Of a DNA stretch of 30,579 nt, positions 16,909 through 23,519 are shown one piece after another. Each line of letters starts with the position of its first letter. Position 1 is the first letter of the stretch. Made by a program: the position numbers and the translations under genes. Source of the DNA: Clostridium_AB sp036639235 (GTDB taxonomy: Bacteria; Bacillota; Clostridia; Clostridiales; Caloramatoraceae). The notes below the pieces were generated by a model, which saw nothing but the letters and a program-made list of their open reading frames with translations, was not told where the DNA came from and ran no database searches. The stretch is taken from assembly GCF_036639235.1 (NCBI RefSeq), contig NZ_JAVWJB010000020.1, positions 1 to 30,579 on the forward strand, in the 5' to 3' direction.

Positions 16909-16937
16909 CTTCGCCATCCCCTTACTACAAACTTAAA

Positions 16938-16986
16938 TTACTACTAAAGGAATACCAAGACATTATCCTGATATTCCTTAGTAATA
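16938..16986 (-). terminator. Hairpin after the wbpA-like gene (terminator or attenuator)
   Basis: On the minus strand TTACTAAGGAATA pairs with TATTCCTTTAGTAGTAA around a loop of about 17 bases, with a small bulge. The T tract after it is weak (TTTAAGTTTG), so partial read-through into the downstream locus is likely; this could lower expression relative to the dehydrogenase gene. Confidence 0.45.
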
Positions 16987-17001
16987 AAAAGTCTTATATA
17001 A

Positions 17002-18321
17002 TTATAACTTACGAATTTTCTCTCTGTTATTAACAACTTCCTTAGTTGCATTTCTTGTATCGAATACAACCTTAGCATTAGCTACGATTGACTCGTAGTC
17101 ATAGCATGAGTGGTTTGTTGTAATTATAACAATATCTGCTGATGAAAGAGTTTCTGGAGTAAGTTCTACTGACTTGTAGTCAACTCCATCATAGCTAAAT
17201 TCTGGTACGAATGGCTCGTTAACAAGAATATTAGCTCCTCTTTTCTTAAGATTGTCTATTACCTTAAATACAGGTGACTCTCTTAAGTCATCAATGTCGT
17301 TCTTGTAAGCTACACCTACAAGTAGTACATCAGATCCGTTTAGTGGCTTCTTAAATTCGTCATTAAGTATTGTTCCAGCCTTCTCTACTACGAATTCTGG
17401 CATGTAATCGTTAATTTCTCCTGAAATTTCGATTAGTCTTGTATGGTAATCGTATTCTCTAGCCTTCCAAGTTAGGTAGAATGGGTCTATCGGAATGCAG
17501 TGTCCACCAAGTCCTGGGCCTGGGTAGAATGCCATAAATCCGTATGGCTTAGTCTTAGCTGCATCAATAACTTCCCAAACATCTACACCCATTCTTGAGC
17601 ATAGTATTGCCATCTCGTTAGCTAGTGCTACGTTTATGTTTCTAAATGTGTTTTCTAGGATTTTTTCCATTTCTGCAACTGCTGGTGAAGATACAGTGTA
17701 TATCTCTCCCTCAAGTACATTTCTGTAAAGCTGTGCAGCAATTTCTGTACAATCACTAGTAATTCCTCCAACAACCTTTGGAGTGTTCTTAGTCTTGTAG
17801 ATCTTATTACCTGGGTCAACTCTCTCAGGTGAGAAAGCTAGGTAGAAATCTTCTCCACACTTAAGGCCTGTGCTCTCAAGTATTGGCTTAACAACTTCTT
17901 CAGTTGTTCCTGGGTATGTAGTACTTTCAAGAACTACAAGCATACCTTTATGTAGGTACTTTGTAATACTTTCAGTTGAAGCAACAACATATGAAGTGTC
18001 TGGTTGCTTATATTTATCAAGAGGAGTTGGAACTGCTATTGATGCAGCGTCAACTTCTGCTATCTTTGCATAATCAGTTGTAGCAACAATCATACCACTT
18101 GCAACAAGTTCACTTAGTTCTGAATCTACTACATCTCCTATGTAATTTTCACCTCTATTAACTTGGTCAACTCTTGATTGCTGAACATCAAATCCAATAA
18201 CCTTATATCCTGCTTTTGCTTTTTCTACTGCTAGTGGAAGTCCAACATATCCAAGACCTACAACACCTATAACAGCTGTTCTATCTTGAATTCTTTTCAT
18301 TAAGCTATCTCTTGTGGACAT
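17002..18321 (-). CDS. wbpA: UDP-N-acetyl-D-glucosamine 6-dehydrogenase, WbpA type
   Basis: A 439-residue NAD-dependent enzyme oxidising UDP-GlcNAc to UDP-GlcNAc uronic acid, the first step toward diacetamido-uronic acids. The Rossmann motif is GVVGLGYVGLPLA; VPTPLDKYKQPD, ESTTYPGTTEE, FSPERVDPGN, Lys220 and Asn224, the catalytic Cys275 in GPGLGGHCIPIDPFYL with Asp279, and DDLRESP are all present. The segment YPGPGLGGHCIPIDPFYLTW matches Pseudomonas WbpA from memory, as does the overall length (436 there). UDP-ManNAc as substrate is less likely but not excluded. The ATG is 6 bases after AGGAGGG, behind a strong promoter 70 bases upstream, making it the head of the main glycan operon. Confidence 0.9.
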   Translation of the reverse strand: MSTRDSLMKRIQDRTAVIGVVGLGYVGLPLAVEKAKAGYKVIGFDVQQSRVDQVNRGENYIGDVVDSELSELVASGMIVATTDYAKIAEVDAASIAVPTPLDKYKQPDTSYVVASTESITKYLHKGMLVVLESTTYPGTTEEVVKPILESTGLKCGEDFYLAFSPERVDPGNKIYKTKNTPKVVGGITSDCTEIAAQLYRNVLEGEIYTVSSPAVAEMEKILENTFRNINVALANEMAILCSRMGVDVWEVIDAAKTKPYGFMAFYPGPGLGGHCIPIDPFYLTWKAREYDYHTRLIEISGEINDYMPEFVVEKAGTILNDEFKKPLNGSDVLLVGVAYKNDIDDLRESPVFKVIDNLKKRGANILVNEPFVPEFSYDGVDYKSVELTPETLSSADIVIITTNHSCYDYESIVANAKVVFDTRNATKEVVNNREKIRKL

Positions 18322-18390
18322 TTTATACCCTCCTCAAAACTTTTACTATTTATAAGTTTGTAAATATAATTAATTTCTACTTTCTACAAA

Positions 18391-18419
18391 ATTATACTTG
18401 TTGTTTAATTCAACGTCAA
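18391..18419 (-). promoter_or_regulatory. Strong promoter of the glycan operon
   Basis: On the minus strand TTGACG (18419-18414), a 17-base spacer and TATAAT (18396-18391) form a near-consensus sigma-A promoter about 70 bases before the wbpA-like ATG. Confidence 0.88.
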
Positions 18420-18429
18420 ACACTTTGAC
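18415..18429. promoter_or_regulatory. Inverted repeat over the -35 box, possible operator
   Basis: GTCAAACACTTTGAC has perfect 6-base arms around 3 bases and covers most of the -35 element. A repressor bound here would block the promoter. The same half-sites, at a wider spacing, occur upstream of the dehydratase gene (20364-20396). Confidence 0.4.
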
Positions 18430-18446
18430 AAAAATTAAACTATTTT

Positions 18447-20276
18447 TTATTTTTTTCTGCTATAGGTTGGAACTATCTTTTCTACTAAATTAAATATAGC
18501 CTCTTCCTCACCATCAAGTGAGTCTCTTAAGATGTTAACCTTAGTAGTTATATCCTCAAAATCAAACTGGCCAGGCTTTCCAATGAATATCTTTCTATGG
18601 GTAGTATTGCTAATACCCTCCTCATCCATTAAAAGCTCCTCGTAAAGCTTCTCACCAGGTCTAAGTCCTGTGAAGTTAATCTTAATATCACGTCCAGGTT
18701 CTAATCCTGAAAGTCTTATAAGATCCTTTGCAAGGTCTACAATCTTAACTGGGCTTCCCATATCTAGTATAAATATCTCTCCACCCTTAGCCATTGAACC
18801 TGCCTGTATAACAAGCTGGGCAGCTTCTGGAATAGTCATAAAATATCTATTAATGTCTGGATGGGTAACTGAAATAGGTCCACCTTCTTTAATTTGCTTC
18901 TTAAATAGTGGAATTACACTACCATTACTTCCTAGAACATTACCAAATCTAACTGCAACAAACTCTGTTTCGCTTTTTTTGTTAATTGATTGTATAATCA
19001 TCTCACACATCCTCTTAGTTGCACCCATGATATTAGTTGGGTTAACAGCCTTGTCAGTTGAAATTAATACAAACTTCTTAACCTTATACTTATCAGCCGT
19101 AACTGCTAGATTATATGTACCAATTACATTATTCTTAATAGCTTCCTTAGGATTCGCTTCCATTAAAGGTACATGCTTATGTGCCGCTGCGTGGAATACA
19201 ACCTCAGGGCTAAACTTCTCAAACACCTCTTCTAGTCTATGCTTCTCCCTAATAGATGCTATAACAACCTCCTTCGATATCTTCGGATACTTAAAATTAA
19301 GTTCCATTTGAAGATCATATGCACTATTCTCATAAATATCAAGGATAATAAGCTTTCTTGGGTTAAACTTAACAATTTGTCTGCAAAGTTCTGACCCTAT
19401 TGAGCCTCCTCCTCCAGTTATAAGAACTACCTTATCTGTAAGATATCCTGCTATAGAATCAAGATTAAGTTCTATAGGATCCCTTCCTAGAAGGTCTTCA
19501 ATTTCAACATCTCTAATCTGATTAATACTAATCTTTCCATTAATAAGCTCATATATACCTGGAAGTGTTTTAAGCTTTACTCCAGTTTCACTACAAATCT
19601 TCATAATGCTACGTCTTTCTTCATTACTAATTGAAGGAAGTGCTATTAGTATCTCATCTATATCTCTATTCTTAACAATAGTCCCTATATCTTCTCTTGT
19701 TCCAACAATAGGAGTTCCATTAATAAGACCTCCAATTTTAGACTTATTGTCATCAACTAATGCAACAGGTGTATATCCAAGCTCTGGGTGCTTTTTCATT
19801 TCCTTAACTACCATAGCACCTGCATCTCCCGCACCAACAACTATAACTCTTTTACTTTTAATACCTGCATTTGATGGAAGTATATCTATACTTGACATTA
19901 CCCTAGATAACAGTCTAATTCCTCCTGAGGATACCATTACAAATACTGCCATCATAAAATAAACACTTAAAGGAAATCTTCTATCTATTACAAATACACC
20001 ATATATTAATGAACCAAAGGAACCTACTGCTACCGCCATAATTATATACATAAGTTCTGTAATGCTTGCATATCTCCATACGCTTTTATAAAGTCTAAAA
20101 AACCAAAATGAAATAATCATTATAATTGACACTGGTATAAAAGACTTATAATATGTATCTAGATAAACATCTGGAATTTCCCATGAAAACCTTACAAGAT
20201 AAGACGCAAATATTGCTGCATTAACAAATATAACATCTAAAATTGCAAGGAGAATCTGATTCACATGTCTGTTCAT
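18447..20276 (-). CDS. Membrane-bound UDP-GlcNAc 4,6-dehydratase (CapD/WbpM/PglF family)
   Basis: A 609-residue two-part protein. Four hydrophobic helices (about residues 10-130) anchor it; a Rossmann-like domain with VIVVGAGDAGAMVV follows; the C-terminal SDR dehydratase domain begins VVLITGGGGSIGSEL. The catalytic stretch STDKAVNPTNIMGATKR has Met in place of the usual Tyr, the SMK variant known from WbpM. It makes UDP-4-keto-6-deoxy-GlcNAc, the start for bacillosamine, QuiNAc or FucNAc. The ATG at 20276 lies 9 bases after AAGG; more upstream in-frame starts lack a correctly placed site. It has its own upstream promoter and precedes the wbpA promoter, so it may be regulated apart from the rest. 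Confidence 0.9.
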   Translation of the reverse strand: MNRHVNQILLAILDVIFVNAAIFASYLVRFSWEIPDVYLDTYYKSFIPVSIIMIISFWFFRLYKSVWRYASITELMYIIMAVAVGSFGSLIYGVFVIDRRFPLSVYFMMAVFVMVSSGGIRLLSRVMSSIDILPSNAGIKSKRVIVVGAGDAGAMVVKEMKKHPELGYTPVALVDDNKSKIGGLINGTPIVGTREDIGTIVKNRDIDEILIALPSISNEERRSIMKICSETGVKLKTLPGIYELINGKISINQIRDVEIEDLLGRDPIELNLDSIAGYLTDKVVLITGGGGSIGSELCRQIVKFNPRKLIILDIYENSAYDLQMELNFKYPKISKEVVIASIREKHRLEEVFEKFSPEVVFHAAAHKHVPLMEANPKEAIKNNVIGTYNLAVTADKYKVKKFVLISTDKAVNPTNIMGATKRMCEMIIQSINKKSETEFVAVRFGNVLGSNGSVIPLFKKQIKEGGPISVTHPDINRYFMTIPEAAQLVIQAGSMAKGGEIFILDMGSPVKIVDLAKDLIRLSGLEPGRDIKINFTGLRPGEKLYEELLMDEEGISNTTHRKIFIGKPGQFDFEDITTKVNILRDSLDGEEEAIFNLVEKIVPTYSRKK

Positions 20277-20315
20277 ATGTATCATCCTTTCTGTCTTGTA
20301 CACTTTTACTTCCTT

Positions 20316-20345
20316 ATTATACTTCATATAGTAAAAGTAATACAA
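20316..20345 (-). promoter_or_regulatory. Promoter candidate for the dehydratase gene
   Basis: On the minus strand TTGTAT (20345-20340), an 18-base spacer and TATAAT (20321-20316), about 40 bases before the ATG. The -10 is perfect, the -35 only partial. A TTGACA further up (20368-20363) lacks a good -10 at the right distance. Confidence 0.5.
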
Positions 20346-20363
20346 TATAATTATCCATTATAT

Positions 20364-20396
20364 GTCAAATCAAAATTAATTATTTACTATTTTGAC
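20364..20396. promoter_or_regulatory. Paired GTCAAA / TTTGAC half-sites upstream of the dehydratase
   Basis: GTCAAA at 20364-20369 and TTTGAC at 20391-20396 form an inverted repeat with arms 21 bases apart. The same arms form the tight palindrome over the wbpA promoter, so a shared regulator is conceivable. Confidence 0.25.
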
Positions 20397-20467
20397 GAAT
20401 ATTCATACATTATTAAAATCACTATTATTGATTATTTACTTATTTTCAATTATTATACACATAAAAC

Positions 20468-20506
20468 AAAACAACCATTTAAGAGGATATCTTAAATGGT
20501 TGTTTT
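20468..20506 (-). terminator. Intrinsic terminator of the SpoIID-PG-binding gene
   Basis: A perfect 17-bp stem (AAAACAACCATTTAAGA and its complement) with loop GGATA, followed on the minus strand by TGTTTTAT. It begins 26 bases after the stop at 20533. Confidence 0.88.
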
Positions 20507-20532
20507 ACACTAGTGTTTAAATTATTTCTCAA

Positions 20533-22437
20533 TTATTTTTTAAGTAGATCATATGTTGTGTTATCCACAACCCCTGTTACGCTAATATTATTATCCTTTT
20601 GGAAGCTTACAACTGCTTTTTCAGTATTCTTTCCAAATATTCCATCCGCCTTACCAGCATTATGTTTTTTACTATTTAAAAGACCCTGTATATTTGATAC
20701 AGCTTGTCCTCTACTACCTATCTTAGCTATAACAGTACTTACTGACGAGCTCTTCTTTTCATTTACCTTCTTTTTAAGTAAATCATATGTACTTTGGTAC
20801 ACTATACCGGTCTGATTTTGACCTATAGACTTTTGAAAGTCCTTAACTGCTCGTTCAGTATTACTTCCAAAAATACCATCTGCTATTCCTGCAGAGTAGC
20901 CTAGGAAGTTAAGATCACTTTGAATTTCTTTTACAATGTTTGATCTTGATCCTTTTTGTGCAATTACCTTATCTGTATTAACTGAGCCTTGATTTTCCTT
21001 ATCATCTACCTTCTTTTGAAGTAGTATGTTAGTTGACTCATAAACTATACCTGTTTCCTTTAGCCTCTCTGCCCTTTGGAATGCTTTAACTGCATTCTCA
21101 GTATTTCTTCCAAATACTCCATCTGCTATTCCTGCAGAGTAACCTAAATAATTAAGGTTTGATTGGATTTTCTCAACTACAGAACCTCTTGTTCCATATT
21201 GAGCTATAATTTTCTCGCCAGTTATTTCAGGCGGTGTAGGGTCAGTTGGTCCTGGGCTAATAGGTGGAAGAGTTGGTCCTTCTCCTTCCGTAACAGCTAA
21301 TGTTTCTATTTTAGTATTAGGGAAATAAAACCCTAGAATTTGACTATAATTGTGTCCTTTTTCAGCTCTTGCCTTAGCTCCAAGCTGACTCATTCCAACT
21401 CCATGTCCATATCCTTTTCCACTAAAAGTGTACTTATCTCCAGACTGGTTAATATCAAATGACATACTTCTTAAACCAAAAGCAGTTCTAGGTTGTTCTT
21501 TATTTAGCATCTTTGATGCTTGTCTACCATTCGACGAAGTATAAACAACCTCCATCTCAGCAACTCTAGCACTACTATTTCTAACTATCTCCCCTATTTT
21601 GACAAACTTATCACTACTTCCAAGTAGTCCCTTACTCTTTAGCATTGAATCCATTTGTGCAGTAGTATATACCTTACTTTCTGGCCAAGGGTTATTATCA
21701 AAACTATCTTCCTGCACTAACAGGTAGTTATAGAAAGAGCCCCATATATTTAGGGATGACTCTGTATAGCCTCCATTACTAGCTCCAAATGTAACACTAG
21801 CTAGGCTTGAACCACTTGTTACAACCATGTTTTTTGTTTCATCTACTGCTCTTGAGATGTTTTTATAGGCAGAGTTTTCCCCCTTATATACCTGACAGTT
21901 AGTTGTGTCACATACATTTATTCCTTCTGATGCATGTTTCTTAAGGTTTCTCAGTGCAAATGTCCTTGATGTAATTGCTTGGGCCTTAATAGCCTCTATT
22001 GGATATGAGTTTGAAATCTCATGGGGAAGAACTCCCTTTAGGTAGCTTTGCATGTCAATATAATTGACTGGTAGTATCCTATTATCTGATACTTTCATAG
22101 TGATTACCCCACTATATTTACAGGTCTTTCCCCCGTTAACTATCGCTACCTTAGATGAAGAAACAATCGGTTCTAATGTAACCTCTGAATATGTTTTACC
22201 TTCAAATAAAACTTTTCCGCTACTTGCAGAAAACCCTAGGCTTTTATCTGCCATAGGAACCCCATTCACTTTATAGTGACCTTCTAATTTGACACTTAGA
22301 CTAGTTGACTGAACACTTTTCAGTCCTACTTTAATAATATCTGGGTTTGCAATTGTACTCGCTGATACTACTGATACAGGTAAGCTTAACATTGTAATTG
22401 CACAGCTTAATAATAAAGCTGTTAGTTTTCTTACCAC
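20533..22437 (-). CDS. Secreted SpoIID/LytB-domain protein with three peptidoglycan-binding repeats
   Basis: A 634-residue exported wall protein. A signal peptide (about 1-26, ending ASA-like VVSAS) is followed by a SpoIID/LytB domain (about 35-385). SpoIID is a lytic transglycosylase acting on glycan strands whose peptides were removed; its catalytic Glu is probably Glu140 in GVLPHEIS. IEAIKAQAITSRTFAL, CDTTNCQVYKG, SNGGYTES and GKGYGHGVGMSQLGAK are family marks. A Pro-rich linker (386-406) leads to three PG_binding_1 repeats (about 411-477, 491-558, 569-634) with the ADGxFGxxTExAVxxFQ pattern. The GTG start lies 10 bases after GGGGGTG. It may act in vegetative wall remodelling, since LytB-like members are not restricted to spores. 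Confidence 0.92.
   Translation of the reverse strand: MVRKLTALLLSCAITMLSLPVSVVSASTIANPDIIKVGLKSVQSTSLSVKLEGHYKVNGVPMADKSLGFSASSGKVLFEGKTYSEVTLEPIVSSSKVAIVNGGKTCKYSGVITMKVSDNRILPVNYIDMQSYLKGVLPHEISNSYPIEAIKAQAITSRTFALRNLKKHASEGINVCDTTNCQVYKGENSAYKNISRAVDETKNMVVTSGSSLASVTFGASNGGYTESSLNIWGSFYNYLLVQEDSFDNNPWPESKVYTTAQMDSMLKSKGLLGSSDKFVKIGEIVRNSSARVAEMEVVYTSSNGRQASKMLNKEQPRTAFGLRSMSFDINQSGDKYTFSGKGYGHGVGMSQLGAKARAEKGHNYSQILGFYFPNTKIETLAVTEGEGPTLPPISPGPTDPTPPEITGEKIIAQYGTRGSVVEKIQSNLNYLGYSAGIADGVFGRNTENAVKAFQRAERLKETGIVYESTNILLQKKVDDKENQGSVNTDKVIAQKGSRSNIVKEIQSDLNFLGYSAGIADGIFGSNTERAVKDFQKSIGQNQTGIVYQSTYDLLKKKVNEKKSSSVSTVIAKIGSRGQAVSNIQGLLNSKKHNAGKADGIFGKNTEKAVVSFQKDNNISVTGVVDNTTYDLLKK
20876..21141. 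repeat. DNA-level repeat between PG-binding repeats 1 and 2
   Basis: A 23-base identical core (20876-20898 and 21119-21141) recurs 243 bases apart (81 codons), with high similarity around it. The third repeat is less similar. It suggests a recent internal duplication of one binding unit. Confidence 0.7.
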
Positions 22438-22475
22438 TTTTTATTTTCACCCCCTTTCGAGTGAATTATGCCATA

Positions 22476-22504
22476 ATTATATTAAACATCTCATGTAGAG
22501 TCAA
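22476..22504 (-). promoter_or_regulatory. Promoter of the SpoIID-PG-binding gene
   Basis: TTGACT (22504-22499), 17-base spacer, TATAAT (22481-22476) on the minus strand, 39 bases before the GTG start. It resembles a vegetative sigma-A promoter, not a sporulation sigma-E site. Confidence 0.82.
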
Positions 22505-22535
22505 CAACCTACAAGTATAATTAAAACTTTATAGT

Positions 22536-22568
22536 AAATCTAATATTTTTACATAAAATATTAGATTT
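22536..22568 (-). terminator. AT-rich hairpin after the second SpoIID-like gene
   Basis: A perfect 14-bp stem (AAATCTAATATTTT and its complement) with a 5-base loop, 27 bases after the stop at 22595. It has a single G-C pair and no clear T tract on the minus strand, so termination may be weak. Confidence 0.4.
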
Positions 22569-22594
22569 TATTTTCCGGGAAATAATTTGAAGTA

Positions 22595-23410
22595 TTATGG
22601 GATTTTTTTGATATTTGTGCCCTTATAATAAAAACTTAATATATCCCTATAACCCTGTCCATTTAAGGCTCTATTCTTAGCACCTAGTTGACTAAGTCCT
22701 ACTCCATGCCCAAATCCACCTCCTATAATAGTATAAGTTGATGATGATTTATTAAATGTTATATTGTAATAATTACTCTTAAGCCCTAGGGCTATTCTAG
22801 TGCCTTCCCTATCAATAACTAGATTCTTAACTGCTTTATTTTGTTGCTTTATATTAAGAATAAGTGATTTAACACGTCCTCCTTCACCTTTAACAACATC
22901 CTTTATACTAGCAAACTCCTCATGATGCTTAAGGTATCTCTTTTTCTTTAGGATTTTATCAATGTCCTTTGTAGATAGTTCCCGTGTCCACTTATCAGTA
23001 TCAAATTTATCTACTTGGGATAAAAGGTATGAAAATTCTGAATTCCATACATCTTTACTGGATTCAGTAACTCCGCCATTACTTGAATAGAAAAAAGCCT
23101 TAACAACATCATCCCCCTCCATAAGCACTTCTCCACGTGTAGACTCTACAGCTCCCTCAATCTTNNNNNNNNNNNNNNNNNNNNNNNNNNNNNNNNNNNN
23201 NNNNNNNNNNNNNNNNNNNNNNNNNNNNNNNNNNNNNNNNNNNNNNNNNNNNNNNNNNNNNNNNTTACTTGATGCAAGGCCTTTAAGGCCTACCCTTACC
23301 TCCTTAACATCTAAACTTGATTCCTTAACATCTGAATTAAATGCATAGACAGGCTCTATAAATAAAGCCATTAAAAACACTACCATGTATATTATAAAAA
23401 TCTTCTTCAT
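22595..23410 (-). CDS. SpoIID/LytB-domain protein, paralogue of its neighbour (interrupted by a gap)
   Basis: The visible parts are an N-terminal signal-like helix (KKIFIIYMVVFLMALFI), VKEVRVGLKGLASS, then after the gap KIEGAVESTRGEVL, YSSNGGVTESSKDVWN, RIALGLKS and GGGFGHGVGLSQLGAKNRA, all matching the SpoIID domain of the 20533 gene. It lacks peptidoglycan-binding repeats. Aligned on that paralogue, about 150 residues are missing between the two parts, so the true gap is closer to 450 bases than 100. The catalytic Glu region falls in the gap and cannot be checked. The ATG at 23410 lies 5 bases after GGAGG; an ATG at 23422 overlaps that site. It lies upstream of its paralogue and may have arisen by tandem duplication. 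Confidence 0.85.
   Translation of the reverse strand: MKKIFIIYMVVFLMALFIEPVYAFNSDVKESSLDVKEVRVGLKGLASSXXXXXXXXXXXXXXXXXXXXXXXXXXXXXXXXXXKIEGAVESTRGEVLMEGDDVVKAFFYSSNGGVTESSKDVWNSEFSYLLSQVDKFDTDKWTRELSTKDIDKILKKKRYLKHHEEFASIKDVVKGEGGRVKSLILNIKQQNKAVKNLVIDREGTRIALGLKSNYYNITFNKSSSTYTIIGGGFGHGVGLSQLGAKNRALNGQGYRDILSFYYKGTNIKKIP
23165..23264. other. Assembly gap of 100 N inside the second SpoIID-like gene
   Basis: Placeholder of exactly 100 N. The flanks do not overlap. Comparison with the neighbouring paralogue implies roughly 450 bases are missing. Confidence 0.93.
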
Positions 23411-23483
23411 ATGTACCTCCATTTGAACAATGAAAAATCTATATCCATATCAAAAGCTAATTTATAGCTAACAATACAACAAA

Positions 23484-23519
23484 AATATAGAAGACTGAGA
23501 ATTCTCAGTCTTCTATATT
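23484..23519 (-). terminator. Perfect 36-bp palindrome, terminator containing the phosphoglucomutase stop
   Basis: AATATAGAAGACTGAGAA is followed by its exact reverse complement, and by TTTTTG on the minus strand. The TGA stop (23507-23505) lies inside the 5' arm, so translation of the last codons runs into the stem. Confidence 0.85.

Noticed and set aside
18670..19311. Plus-strand open frame of 213 codons
   Set aside because: It lies wholly inside the dehydratase gene on the other strand, has no ribosome binding site and no recognisable motif.
7346..20276. A complete UDP-di-N-acetyl-bacillosamine (PglF-E-D-C) pathway as the sole function
   Set aside because: The dehydratase and PglC-like enzyme fit, but the acetyltransferase looks like WbpD and not PglD, and the WbpA and Gfo/Idh genes would be unexplained. 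Kept only as an alternative.
23423..23483. A promoter for the shorter SpoIID-like gene
   Set aside because: Several TATA-like strings exist but none has a matching -35 at 16-18 bases.
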